The notes: generated by a model from the sequence alone, not told the origin. A DNA stretch of 33,292 nucleotides from Sporosarcina sp. NCCP-2222 (GCF_023168145.1 NZ_BQYK01000009.1:74358-107649), one strand, 5' to 3'; positions 15,849 through 25,053 are shown, counted from the first letter of the stretch. Numbers and translations are program-made.

Positions 15849-16535
15849 TTATACAAGCAATCCATATTTCCGCTGAACGCGTTGCAATATTTTAATCCAG
15901 CTTGCACTGAAAACTGCAAGAAAGAATACATTGGATAGTCCATGTGCTAGGTCAAAGTAGATGCTGGATACATAGATACCGAGGAAATACTCCCAGGATA
16001 GCGCTTCTACATTACTGACAATAATCCACATATTCATGAACCAGCCGAATAAATAGCCCCATACGAAACCAAATATACACTTCCCCCAAATGGACTTCAT
16101 CCACCATGCATTGCGCAATAGTCCTGCAGATACTCCCATCATGCCCCAGGCGTACATTTGCCAAGGGGTCCAGGGACCTTGCCCGAGAAAAAAGTTTGAA
16201 ACGAGGGCCGCTGCGGCTCCAACGAGAAATCCTGATTCAGCTCCAAAGACTAATCCTGCCATGATGATGATGAATGATGTAGGCTGGACACTTGGCAAAC
16301 CCGCGAATGGAACTCGTCCTACAGCTGCTATGGCTGCAAGCATGGCGAGTAAGACGATTTCACGTCCGGCGACTTCTCTCCATTCAAAGCGAACGAAGAA
16401 TGGAATGGTAATACATGCAATCATAATGAGGCTTACTAGTAGGTAGGCCTTGTAATGAAAAAAAACGATGGATACGACTAGTAAAAGGAGCAGCACAATT
16501 GAAATTGCAACTAAATAGTTTCGTGAACGTTCCAT
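15849..16535 (-). CDS. ECF transporter S component, probably cobalamin
   Basis: 228 residues, mostly hydrophobic with about six membrane helices; contains VQPTSFIIIMAGLVFGAESGFLVGAAAALVSN, the Gly/Ala-rich helix pattern used by ECF substrate-binding components to contact EcfT, and the loop GQGPWTPWQMYAWG. It is the membrane-embedded substrate-capture subunit. Specificity is inferred from the operon: an adenosylcobalamin riboswitch at the head and DUF4430/toroid surface proteins upstream point to B12 or another corrinoid (CbrT-like). The ATG lies inside the end of the ATPase gene (25-base overlap) with GAGGAGG upstream, so translation is coupled. Last gene of the operon. Confidence 0.85.
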   Translation of the reverse strand: MERSRNYLVAISIVLLLLLVVSIVFFHYKAYLLVSLIMIACITIPFFVRFEWREVAGREIVLLAMLAAIAAVGRVPFAGLPSVQPTSFIIIMAGLVFGAESGFLVGAAAALVSNFFLGQGPWTPWQMYAWGMMGVSAGLLRNAWWMKSIWGKCIFGFVWGYLFGWFMNMWIIVSNVEALSWEYFLGIYVSSIYFDLAHGLSNVFFLAVFSASWIKILQRVQRKYGLLV

Positions 16536-18184
16536 ATTGCAACTGCCTCCTCATACGTTAGTACTTCCGCTTGCCTCGTTTCACGCGTCGCTCGATTGAT
16601 TGCTGTCGTGTAGAAGTAATTGCCTTTGAACAGCTCATTCGGGGTTCCGTCGGCTGCAATTTCGCCATCGAACATCATGGCACAGCGATTTGCGAAGTGA
16701 GCCGTGAAGCCGATGTCATGTGTGACCATGAATATTGTTAGCCCTTGCTTCTGCAAATGCGTCAACAGTTCCCCCAGTTGCTGTTTGGAAATTGGGTCCA
16801 TCCCCTTTGTTGGTTCATCCATGAATAAGAGGTCAGGCTCTGACATTAACATACAAGCAAGAGCCGCTTTCTGCATTTCTCCTCCAGAACAATCATACGG
16901 ATGTCTTGACCGCAAATGGGTAATTCCGAAGGTCTCCAGCAAATCATTCATTCTTCTTTCTGCTTCTTCCGCTTTTAAATGGGCATGGTTGATCAGCATT
17001 TCTTCTTCAATGGTTTGCTGCAAAAAATAGGTGCGCGGATTTTGCGGTAAATAGGCTATTTTACCGAGCCACTCGGAATCTTTCATTTTTCCAATCTCTC
17101 GTCCTTCGAACCATATTTTCCCGCGCTGTGGTTTTATACTTCCTAATCCTGCCCGTAATGCTGTCGTTTTTCCACTGCCATTCCCACCTACTAACGAAAA
17201 AAATTCACCCTTTCGGATGGTTAAATGAAAATTCTTTAAAACGATCGGGGCATCTATCTTGTATCGATAATATACGTCTTCCATCTGCAATAAAAACGGA
17301 CTTGATTCTGCCTTGCCCGGTACTGTTGGCTGAACCGCCTGTTCTTTCGCATCTTGGCCAATCCATTGCTTGCACTCTTTGACAGTCAGCGGAATGGAGT
17401 CTAGAATTGGATTTGATTCAAATTCCATATACAACCGGGAAAACGAAGGCAAATACGCCAGCAACTGTTTGGTTTCGTCTTGATAAACCCTAGCTATCAC
17501 TTCCCTGCTGGTGCTGTTATATAGTACGCGTCCCTTCTCCAGAAACAACACTCTATCTGCCATGGCATACAGTTCTTCCATTCGATGTTCGACTAACACA
17601 ATGGTCATACCTGTTTCTTTGTTTAAACGTTCTAGCATTAAAATAAGCTCTTTCGCCGCAACCGGGTCAAGCTGGGATGTCGGTTCGTCCAGCAATAAAA
17701 CACGCGGCTTCATAAGCAAAACAGACAACAAGTTTAATAGTTGTTTTTGACCGCCCGACAGTTCAGATGGTTTGGCACGCAAAAGATCTTCCACCCCGAA
17801 AAAATGTACCATTTCGGCTACTCGCTTGCGCATTTCAAAATTGGAGTATCCTAGGTTCTCTAGTCCAAAAACGATTTCCTGCATCACTTCATCCATGACA
17901 ATTTGATTGTCAGGATCTTGAAACACATATCCGATCTGCTCAATCAAACGTTTCCCATCCCACTCCTCCACCGGCTTCCCTCTAAAAACAATGTCGCCTT
18001 TGAGGTCGCCTGTCGGACGCAACTCTTTTTTTAACAGTTTCAAAAGTGTCGTTTTCCCGCTCCCACTGGCACCTCCAATGATGACAAATTCTCCTTCATT
18101 TATTGTTACACTAATGTCTTGCAGTACAATTTGCTCTTCCTCGGGAAAAGAAAACGACACTTCATTCAAGCGGAATACTTCCAT
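16511..18184 (-). CDS. ECF transporter ATPase, fused A and A' domains
   Basis: 557 residues with two complete ABC ATPase domains in one chain. Domain 1: Walker A GASGSGKTT (K44), Q-loop YVFQDPDNQ, signature LSGGQKQ, Walker B VLLLDEPTSQLDP and H-loop LVEHR. Domain 2: Walker A GGNGSGKTT, Q-loop YLPQNP, signature CSGGEMQ, Walker B LLFMDEPTKGMDP and H-loop VTHD. All catalytic residues are present. Canonical ECF systems use two separate proteins, EcfA1 and EcfA2; fusion is typical of some dedicated (group I-like) modules. Overlaps the T gene by 19 bases and the S gene by 25 bases, so all three are translationally coupled. Confidence 0.93.
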   Translation of the reverse strand: MEVFRLNEVSFSFPEEEQIVLQDISVTINEGEFVIIGGASGSGKTTLLKLLKKELRPTGDLKGDIVFRGKPVEEWDGKRLIEQIGYVFQDPDNQIVMDEVMQEIVFGLENLGYSNFEMRKRVAEMVHFFGVEDLLRAKPSELSGGQKQLLNLLSVLLMKPRVLLLDEPTSQLDPVAAKELILMLERLNKETGMTIVLVEHRMEELYAMADRVLFLEKGRVLYNSTSREVIARVYQDETKQLLAYLPSFSRLYMEFESNPILDSIPLTVKECKQWIGQDAKEQAVQPTVPGKAESSPFLLQMEDVYYRYKIDAPIVLKNFHLTIRKGEFFSLVGGNGSGKTTALRAGLGSIKPQRGKIWFEGREIGKMKDSEWLGKIAYLPQNPRTYFLQQTIEEEMLINHAHLKAEEAERRMNDLLETFGITHLRSRHPYDCSGGEMQKAALACMLMSEPDLLFMDEPTKGMDPISKQQLGELLTHLQKQGLTIFMVTHDIGFTAHFANRCAMMFDGEIAADGTPNELFKGNYFYTTAINRATRETRQAEVLTYEEAVAIWNVHETI

Positions 18185-19044
18185 TTCAGCTGCTCTCTCC
18201 CTTCTACGAACACTGGAAATAAGATGATTGCCATACTGCTAGCAAACACAACCCAGTCGAGCGAATATAGATGAAGTGTGCCAAGCTTCGGGTAGATGAT
18301 GATTTTTCCATAACCTAGTAACCCGCCAATGACACTAATGATAAATAACACGAACAGATATACAAGCCATTGTCTGTCCACTTTTGTAAGACGGAATGGA
18401 TTATAGGGACTTCTTTTACCTGTTCCATATCCTCTTGCTTTCATGGAATCTGCGGTTTCAATCGCCTCTTCCAGTGACCAGGCCAGTAAAATCTGCATGA
18501 TGGCCATGCCGCTCTTTGCACGATTTCGAATGGAACCTTGTCGGATCGTCCTCCCTTTCAGCCGCTGAACGTCTTGTATTTCCGTCAACCGTCTCTTTAA
18601 TAAAGGAACAAATCGAATTGATAACATAATTAAAAAGGCGGTTTTCGGCAATATTCTTGAGAAAATGTATAAGATTTTATTGCCATTCAACACGAGATTT
18701 AACGAAATAAAGAGCAAAAGGATCATGAGCAACGACATCGAAGTAACCACTCCGTATAATGTCGCTTCGAGTGTCACTTGTTTGCCGCGAAAATAAAAAA
18801 ACACATGGGTCCCTCGTGAATTAATAAAGGGATTTACCAAAATAATGAGAAGCGTCATCCCGACCATCATCGGCAGCCATTGCTTCATCGAGCTGCCCCG
18901 ATCATGCGTCAAATTGACCGCTACCAACGCGAAGCAGCCTACTAGCAAAAATACCGGATGATTAAAAAACATTGCATAGAAACCTACGAATAGATAATAG
19001 AAAAACATGACGAAAGGGTGAATTGATTGTATTCCATTCCCCAT
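18166..19044 (-). CDS. ECF transporter T component (CbiQ/EcfT family)
   Basis: About 292 residues with several membrane helices (FYYLFVGFYAMFF, MMVGMTLLIILV, MSLLMILLLFISLNLVL, WLVYLFVLFIISVIGGLL, VFASSMAIILFPVFV). The cytoplasmic coupling segment contains SMKARGYG, the Ala-Arg-Gly motif that docks EcfT to the ATPases, near the end of the long helical region. Start: ATG 19044, with AGAGGGA 6 bases upstream; the TTG at 19050 lies too close to that site. 17 bases separate it from the lipoprotein gene, so it is in the B12 operon. Confidence 0.92.
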   Translation of the reverse strand: MGNGIQSIHPFVMFFYYLFVGFYAMFFNHPVFLLVGCFALVAVNLTHDRGSSMKQWLPMMVGMTLLIILVNPFINSRGTHVFFYFRGKQVTLEATLYGVVTSMSLLMILLLFISLNLVLNGNKILYIFSRILPKTAFLIMLSIRFVPLLKRRLTEIQDVQRLKGRTIRQGSIRNRAKSGMAIMQILLAWSLEEAIETADSMKARGYGTGKRSPYNPFRLTKVDRQWLVYLFVLFIISVIGGLLGYGKIIIYPKLGTLHLYSLDWVVFASSMAIILFPVFVEGREQLKWKYSA

Positions 19045-19061
19045 CAGCAATCCCTCTTTCT

Positions 19062-19931
19062 TTACTTGCGAAATGGCTTTAAATCGGCATTCAAGTCAAC
19101 GCCCAAATTGGTCGTATACAGCCATTCGACTCGGTCGCCATCTTGTAATTTAATTACGCCCGCCCCGCGATCCGGAAAAATCCCGTTCACACGATACATC
19201 CAGCCGCTACCTTGTCCTCTATCAAATTCATACACATTAGCAATTCCTTCTATATAGGCCGTCGCTCCCTGTCCACCCCGATAGTCCATCTGCACTTTAT
19301 GCTTTTTTGTTATGGCGATTAGAGCATCCAGTACTGTATCCCCCTCTTCGATTTCCATCTCGGTCGGTGGCAGTGGCACTTCACTGGAAGAGATCACTAT
19401 CGAGTAAACGACTTTGCTGGTTTCAGGTGTTGATGGGCTTTCTACAGATGGCTTAGTATTTTGTTGTTGTGTCACGGGTTTTTCTGCTGGTTTCGTTGTT
19501 GGTTTATCTGAAGGCTTAGTTAATGGTTTTTCATTGTGTTTTTCTGATGGCTTGGCTGGAGCCGCCGGCGTAGCCTTCGATGGATCAACTGCAGTTTTTT
19601 CAGTCTTAGCAGGCTTTTTTTCTGCCACTGCTTTGTTTCCGGAATCCTTGTTGCTTGCACTCGATTTTTCTGAATCTAGTTTTGTTTCGGTAGTCTTCTC
19701 TAGAGCAATATCCTCTACCGGCTCTTCCAGGTCCGTTATTCCGTTTTTCTCCGGCTTATTCTGTTCTTCCTCCTGTCTATCCGTTTGCTCTTCGCTAACC
19801 GGATCATCTTCTGTCAGCTGAATTTCTTCGTCTTCCAGTCCAGTCGGTTTTTGCAGAGAAGATCCGCATGCCGAGAGTACAATAGTTAAAAGAACCACAA
19901 GAAAAATATTACTTATTTTCCTCCAATACAC
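19062..19931 (-). CDS. DUF4430 lipoprotein, probable corrinoid-binding
   Basis: 289 residues. Signal peptide with lipobox LSAC (Cys22), so the mature protein is lipid-anchored. Residues of about 25-165 are a disordered Lys/Pro/Glu/Thr linker (KPSEKHNEKPLTKPSDK) that could span the wall. The C-terminus (about 170-289) is a DUF4430 domain: DTVLDALIAI, YIEGIANVYEFDRG, SGWMYRVNG and VEWLYTTNLGVDL. DUF4430 is the bacterial relative of the beta-domain of transcobalamin and intrinsic factor. GTG start with AAGGAGG 7 bases upstream. It sits between the 1488-residue surface protein and the ECF transporter, so a relay role handing corrinoid to the S component is a reasonable inference. Confidence 0.85.
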   Translation of the reverse strand: MYWRKISNIFLVVLLTIVLSACGSSLQKPTGLEDEEIQLTEDDPVSEEQTDRQEEEQNKPEKNGITDLEEPVEDIALEKTTETKLDSEKSSASNKDSGNKAVAEKKPAKTEKTAVDPSKATPAAPAKPSEKHNEKPLTKPSDKPTTKPAEKPVTQQQNTKPSVESPSTPETSKVVYSIVISSSEVPLPPTEMEIEEGDTVLDALIAITKKHKVQMDYRGGQGATAYIEGIANVYEFDRGQGSGWMYRVNGIFPDRGAGVIKLQDGDRVEWLYTTNLGVDLNADLKPFRK

Positions 19932-19951
19932 TTCATTACCTCCTTAAAAAG

Positions 19952-19983
19952 ACGATCTTGCATCCATTCGAATGCAAGATCGT
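19952..19983 (-). terminator. Intra-operon terminator after the large surface protein
   Basis: Perfect 12-bp stem (19952-19963 with 19972-19983), 8-nt loop, followed on the minus strand by CTTTTTAAGG. The U tract runs straight into the RBS of the lipoprotein gene. It should reduce readthrough, giving more surface protein than transporter. Confidence 0.85.
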
Positions 19984-19987
19984 TTCA

Positions 19988-22900
19988 TTATTTTGTATTC
20001 AAGTATTCAATGAGCATTTTTGTCGCTTGCGCACGGGTAGTGGAAGCGCCCGGCATATATTTACCGTTTTCTCCGGATGCCATTTGCAAGGCATATAACA
20101 TATTTACAGCCTCTTTTGCTTCCGCATCGTAATTTTTCATATCCACAAATGGTGCGTCCACTTGTCCTTTATACTTCTTGCCATGTTGAATTTCATAAGC
20201 TCGGTAGAATAGCAATGCCATTTGAGACCGTGTCACTTTCTCGGATGGTCTGAACTTGCCGTCTTGTAGTTTAATTAACCCATGGTGGTACGCAGCCGCT
20301 ATTTCCGATTGCGTTTCCTTCGCATAATTTTGTGTATCCGTAAATGGATTCTTTTTGTCCGACTCCAATTCCAGTGCTCGTACTAAAATGGAAACAGCCT
20401 GCGCCCGAGTCAATGAATGATTCGGTTTGAACGAACCATCTTCATAGCCTTTTACCAATCCTTGTTCCACAGCTTGTTGAATATAGTCCGCAGCCCAGTG
20501 ACCAACTGTGTCCTTAAATTGTGAAGGAGTCGGTGTTGGTTCCGGAGTTGGCGTAGGATCCGGTTTTACGCCATTCTCCGCAAAGTGGTACAATGCTCCT
20601 TTACCATTGACGTATAAGTCGAAAGCGACGAGTGCTTGCAACGCTTGTTCCGTCGCGATGCCATTTGAACTTTGGTCATCGTTCAGATGCTTGAATCCAC
20701 CGTCACTAGCCTTAAAACGTAACAAGTGGTCGATCAAATTCGTGTTGTTCTTCGTGAATGCCTGACTTCTCGGATCAATGCCATTTGCCGTTAATCCAAT
20801 AATCACTTGAGCGGTCGCTTCACTCGAAACACCTCCGACAAACGATTCTTGGAAACCGCCTGATGATCCTTGTGCATTAGACAAATACTGAACTGCTTTG
20901 TCGATTGCCTGCCGTACCTCTTGTTGATTGTTATATGGCGCTAAAGCAGTCAATGCCATTGCTGTAATGTCAATGCTTGTCGAACCTTTAGTTGTTGCTT
21001 CCAAGCTCCATGAGCCATCTGGCTTTTGTGTCTTCAGCAACTCTTTTACCAGCTTGTCGCGATTCCATTTTGCATTTTCCGGCACGTCATGATTCATCGA
21101 ATCCAGAGCAATTAGAGCGAAGATCACACCATTATTCCCTTGGAACGTTAAGCTGTCTTCACCTGTTGTTCTTAACTCGCTATTGTAAATCTTCTCTAGC
21201 AAATTAAATCCTTTGCCGTCCGAATTCGCTGGATCAATACCTAGTACGTTCGCGGCCATGACGAGACGCTCTACATCCGTAATCTTCACGCGACCTTTGC
21301 CCGACTTGCTGATTACTTGGTCGTTCAGCGTTTCACGGAATTTTTCTAGATAACTAGATGGAACTTGTAGTCCGGATTTATAAAGCCCGATTGCTTCCCA
21401 TTCGCTTTGTACACCATCTCGCAGTAGTTTTTGCTGGATTTCCTTAATTGCCGTATCAATTTTCACAGCGACTTCTGTACTAACCGGAGGTATCGGGTTA
21501 GTTTCTCCAGGTTTTACACTGTCACCTGGCTTTCCAGTGTCACCTGGTTTTTGTGAGTCCCCTGGCTTTTCTGGTTCATTAGGCTTATCGTTCGGATTCC
21601 ATACGTTTCCTAGGTCTTCCCCTAAGTTTTTCGTATACTGCCAGCGTAAATTGTCGCCGTCAGTTAGCTCATAAATTCCAGCACTATACTGCGGGAACTC
21701 CCCGTTGACAGAGTACATCCATCCGCTTTTTGGTCCCCCGTCAAATTCGCCCAGACCGTCGATGGCCTTGACGTATACTGTTGGACCGACACCCGTTGCA
21801 TCAATGGAGATTCCTTGTTCCGACGCAACTCGAAGCAGAACTGTGTAAGCCGTATCACCATCTTGAATATTCACCCGGGACGGTGCAATAATATCTCCCT
21901 GTCCCATCGTTCTTTTTTCAACAGAAAACAGGATGGTTTTCGTACTTGGTGTTATCGGTGGTGTAGGATTTGTTGGATTTTCCGGCGTTTCTGGATCAAC
22001 CGGTGCTTCACGGATGGTGTCAAATACAAGAAAATCCGTGAAATGCTTTGTTTTAATGACAAGGTCATTTTGGTCTTTATAGGCATACGCATTGTAGGAA
22101 CTATTATTTACTTTCGGCAGCAGAGTGAATTTCCCGCTTGCATCAATAAAACCCGCTTCTTTATCTCCAAGGCCTGCAAAACGAAGCGTGACATGGCGAT
22201 CAAAAGTAATGCTCTCGTCTCCACCTACTTTGATGTGTGCCGACACACCGTTAAGGAGGCTTCCTTGTAATGCTTGAGCAATCTTATTTCGCTCTTCTAA
22301 TGTTGTATCTTTCTTAGTTGGTACTTGTAATTGTTGGTTCCAATCTGAAGAAGTAATTTCTGTACCACCTGGAATCTCCAGTTTTGCACCTGCACGCTCC
22401 GCGGTGATTTTAGGAAGTTTATTTATTTTTGTTTCCAGGATGATCGGTTTTTTTACATTGTCATTTTCTCTTTGCGGCAACGTAAACTCTGTTAAATCTT
22501 TAACATCAAAAGACGCTTCTATGTCAGGATCCGCCGGTTTTTCCGGTTCAGGCCCAGGAGTGTTAGCTGGTGCAAATTGGTGCCAGGCTGATTTTCCCGT
22601 TTTAATTTCTTGTAAAGCAATTAGTGATTGTTCAGTTGCCATCATGTTGGTTGATGCATATTTTCCTAGTGTATAGGTAAATGCTCCGTTCTCTAATTGA
22701 AAACTTTGCAATGCATCAAGTGGAGTCAGATCGCCCTTCTTCCAATTATCTGAAAGGGGATCTTCACCGAGTGCAACTAGACCCGAAATGACTGTAGCAA
22801 TGCTATTGGAGTTTTCGGATCCAAAGGAACCCCAACCAGCGGTATCAAGCTGTTTTTGGCGCAATACATGCTTAGAACGCTCAATAGCAGCTGCAGCTGC

Positions 22901-24454
22901 ACTATCATCTTGATAATTAACAAGCGTTAAAAGTGCCATGCCGGTCATATCAGGATCGGCCGTACTTCCAGAAAAAGCAAACCCGCCACCTTGTTTTTCC
23001 TGACTAAGAAGATACTTCAATGCTTTGCTTTTCGCCTCAGCATTCCAATTCCCCACGTCATATCCTAACTTTTCACCTGTATCCAGCGCATGCATGGCCC
23101 ACATATGTTTATTCACCGCACCGATTGCGCCAGTATCCGGATTTTGTTGGGCCGCTAATTCTGCAAAAAGATTCCTTTTAGCATCCCAGGCTTTCGATGG
23201 ATCCTTACCCATCGCGAGCATGGCAAAGATATAACGGATGTGCAGTGTGTCCCTTTCATCAGGCTTGAGCCCTGGATCTGTTTCGATCCAGTCAGGCAGC
23301 TTGGCAGATGCATCACCAAAACCTACAGCTTGCAATCCTACAATTTCCGTCCAGCTTAACTCGGGAATGCCCCATGGAAAAAAGTCTTTATTATTTCGAC
23401 CGTTACGGTAGAACTCAAATAGATTTGAGAGAACCGAGTCCACTTTACTTTCTTCCGGTACAGGCTTTACGTCTGGCTTTGTCTCTTGTTCAGTTCCAGT
23501 ATTTTGGTCTGGCTCTGGTGTCGGTTCGCTTCCTGGAGTAACAACAACCTTGCTGTAAGGACGTGAAATATTGCTGAACGCCCCGTCCATACGTTTCGCA
23601 GAAACATGATATTCACCCGGTTCGGTAAAACGTAATTTCGCAGCGCCTTGTTCATCTGTAAGAACTTCTTCCCCGCTGACCAAAAGGGGTTGGTCATTGA
23701 CTAGTATTACAGCGTTATCAACAGTTCCGGCAGACTGCAACTTTAAGATAAAGTCTTCGTTTGCTGCGACCTCAACTGTTGATTGGTCGAACCAAGCATA
23801 GTTCAAAGTCGTGTAGTCGGTCGTAAAGAACATTGTAACCTCATCATTTGCTTGCAACTCGAACTGCCCTACGCCAACCGGGGCATATTCATTATTCACA
23901 AAGTACATCCATCCATCGTAATAAGGATTAACGGAGTTCATTTCCAAACCGTTAATATTCGTAATGAAATTCCCTTGGCCAAAATCGAAATTTTGCTTGT
24001 CCGAGACATCAAATCCATTGTCTTCCAATGCTTTAACAATGGCGTGGATTGCAAGTGTCTCATCGTTTTCTACATACCAATTGCCAATACCGTTATCCCC
24101 AACTGCGTGTGTAATATCATACGGAGCAACGTCTATTTCAGTTGTCGGTAAAATGGTCTTATCATAGCTTTCAATGCGGACCTTTACAGGGATGGTCTGC
24201 TTAGGCAGGGTCGACTGCTCCCCTTTTTCCTCTTCAACAATTATCTGATCTGTTTGTTCATCTGATATCTCTTCACTTGGCAATGAGCCAGCTTCAGGAC
24301 TTAGATCTCCTTGTCCTTCTACTGTATTTACGTTTTCAAGTACTACTTCATCATTGTTCTCCATTTCTGCCGCTTGGACACCTGGCAGAATGATCGAGAA
24401 TACTAGAAGCAGACTCATTAGCACAGAAAAGAGTTGCTTATGCAAATTTCTCAA
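19988..24454 (-). CDS. Giant SLH transcobalamin-like surface protein
   Basis: 1488 residues. Signal peptide (MRNLHKQLFSVLMSLLLVFSIILPGVQA). Domains in order: DUF4430 (about 95-205, DGWMYFVNNEYAPVGVG), an Ig-like segment (205-300), a helical toroid of the prenyltransferase/squalene-cyclase type (about 338-626; GGGFAFSG, DTAGWGSFGSENSNSIATV, NGAFTY), an unassigned region (about 640-840), a second DUF4430 (about 848-945, SGWMYSVNGEFPQYSAG), a KPGD-repeat linker, a second toroid (about 990-1290; DGSWS, SGGFQESFVGGVSSEATAQV, DGGFKHL), and three SLH repeats (1311-1488). Toroid plus DUF4430 is the architecture of mammalian transcobalamin and intrinsic factor, here doubled and wall-anchored. It heads the B12-riboswitch operon. 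TTG start with AGGAAGGGTG upstream. The corrinoid ligand is inferred, not shown. Confidence 0.88.
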   Translation of the reverse strand: MRNLHKQLFSVLMSLLLVFSIILPGVQAAEMENNDEVVLENVNTVEGQGDLSPEAGSLPSEEISDEQTDQIIVEEEKGEQSTLPKQTIPVKVRIESYDKTILPTTEIDVAPYDITHAVGDNGIGNWYVENDETLAIHAIVKALEDNGFDVSDKQNFDFGQGNFITNINGLEMNSVNPYYDGWMYFVNNEYAPVGVGQFELQANDEVTMFFTTDYTTLNYAWFDQSTVEVAANEDFILKLQSAGTVDNAVILVNDQPLLVSGEEVLTDEQGAAKLRFTEPGEYHVSAKRMDGAFSNISRPYSKVVVTPGSEPTPEPDQNTGTEQETKPDVKPVPEESKVDSVLSNLFEFYRNGRNNKDFFPWGIPELSWTEIVGLQAVGFGDASAKLPDWIETDPGLKPDERDTLHIRYIFAMLAMGKDPSKAWDAKRNLFAELAAQQNPDTGAIGAVNKHMWAMHALDTGEKLGYDVGNWNAEAKSKALKYLLSQEKQGGGFAFSGSTADPDMTGMALLTLVNYQDDSAAAAAIERSKHVLRQKQLDTAGWGSFGSENSNSIATVISGLVALGEDPLSDNWKKGDLTPLDALQSFQLENGAFTYTLGKYASTNMMATEQSLIALQEIKTGKSAWHQFAPANTPGPEPEKPADPDIEASFDVKDLTEFTLPQRENDNVKKPIILETKINKLPKITAERAGAKLEIPGGTEITSSDWNQQLQVPTKKDTTLEERNKIAQALQGSLLNGVSAHIKVGGDESITFDRHVTLRFAGLGDKEAGFIDASGKFTLLPKVNNSSYNAYAYKDQNDLVIKTKHFTDFLVFDTIREAPVDPETPENPTNPTPPITPSTKTILFSVEKRTMGQGDIIAPSRVNIQDGDTAYTVLLRVASEQGISIDATGVGPTVYVKAIDGLGEFDGGPKSGWMYSVNGEFPQYSAGIYELTDGDNLRWQYTKNLGEDLGNVWNPNDKPNEPEKPGDSQKPGDTGKPGDSVKPGETNPIPPVSTEVAVKIDTAIKEIQQKLLRDGVQSEWEAIGLYKSGLQVPSSYLEKFRETLNDQVISKSGKGRVKITDVERLVMAANVLGIDPANSDGKGFNLLEKIYNSELRTTGEDSLTFQGNNGVIFALIALDSMNHDVPENAKWNRDKLVKELLKTQKPDGSWSLEATTKGSTSIDITAMALTALAPYNNQQEVRQAIDKAVQYLSNAQGSSGGFQESFVGGVSSEATAQVIIGLTANGIDPRSQAFTKNNTNLIDHLLRFKASDGGFKHLNDDQSSNGIATEQALQALVAFDLYVNGKGALYHFAENGVKPDPTPTPEPTPTPSQFKDTVGHWAADYIQQAVEQGLVKGYEDGSFKPNHSLTRAQAVSILVRALELESDKKNPFTDTQNYAKETQSEIAAAYHHGLIKLQDGKFRPSEKVTRSQMALLFYRAYEIQHGKKYKGQVDAPFVDMKNYDAEAKEAVNMLYALQMASGENGKYMPGASTTRAQATKMLIEYLNTK

Positions 24455-24486
24455 CGCTTTTACACCCTTCCTCTTATGTAGTCATG

Positions 24487-24522
24487 AAAAAAAGCCCATA
24501 CCTCCAGAAAGAGGCAGAGCTT
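24487..24522 (-). terminator. Terminator of the cobalamin riboswitch
   Basis: On the minus strand an 11-bp stem with one bulge (arms about 24522-24511 and 24505-24492) ends in GGGCTT followed by seven T residues (24493-24487). It lies between the aptamer and the first gene, as expected for a transcription-terminating OFF switch. Confidence 0.85.
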
Positions 24523-24559
24523 ATGTATAAATAGGTACAGTCCATATGTAGCATACATA

Positions 24560-24745
24560 ATGCAACCTTTCTCCGGAAGGTATAACGCATTCCTATTGTG
24601 GCAAGTCTCCTGACTTATGGATACAAACGCTTTTTCAACCTTCCCAGTTATTCACCAGTGGTTTCTTGAAATCGCTTTCCATTTACAGTGGCCGGACCGT
24701 TCAGGATTTTCACCTGATTCCTTTTTAATCTTTGCAATGCATGCA
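24560..24745 (-). ncRNA. Adenosylcobalamin (B12) riboswitch
   Basis: Read on the minus strand the leader has GGAATCAGGTGAAAATCCTG, ACGGTCCGGCCACTGTAA, AGCGATTT, CCACTGGTGAATAACTGGGAAGG (shown in parts) and the B12 box AGTCAGGAGACTTGCC (24615-24600). These are the conserved blocks of the cobalamin class in the right order and spacing. End points are approximate. A terminator follows, so binding should switch off the operon for the surface protein, lipoprotein and ECF transporter. Confidence 0.95.
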
Positions 24746-25023
24746 AAGAACCATAATAGTTTTATTCAATTATTTCTATCATATAGATACCTTTCCAGGA
24801 AATCAATAGCTCGTTGCTTTCTTATCCTTTTGGTAAATCAATAGATCCAGATTCTTACCATACACTCGAAAAACTTTTTTCTAATTATTCTAGTGAATAA
24901 CTGGAAAATTCTAGCCTTCCTATACCTCCTTAATGTTCCAAATTTAATCTTCCCCTTGAAGTACCATACTACAGACAGATGCTACATTACCAAACGATTA
25001 CAAAATTCTTTTTATCGAAATAT

Positions 25024-25053
25024 TTGACACATATCATTGTATGTGTGTACTAT
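25024..25053 (+). promoter_or_regulatory. Promoter of the S9 peptidase gene
   Basis: TTGACA (25024-25029) and TACTAT (25048-25053) separated by 18 bases, 32 bases before the GTG start. A consensus -35 makes this the clearest housekeeping-type promoter in the window. Confidence 0.7.
25027..25046. promoter_or_regulatory. Operator-like inverted repeat inside the promoter
   Basis: ACACATA-tcattg-TATGTGT, a perfect 7-bp inverted repeat over 20 bases, fills the spacer between -35 and -10. Size and placement suit a dimeric repressor (PadR, MarR or TetR type). No such regulator gene is adjacent. Confidence 0.55.

Noticed and set aside
19414..19821. Open frame (+) rich in Ser/Gly/Phe
   Set aside because: It is the antisense shadow of the low-complexity Lys/Pro/Glu linker of the DUF4430 lipoprotein; no RBS.
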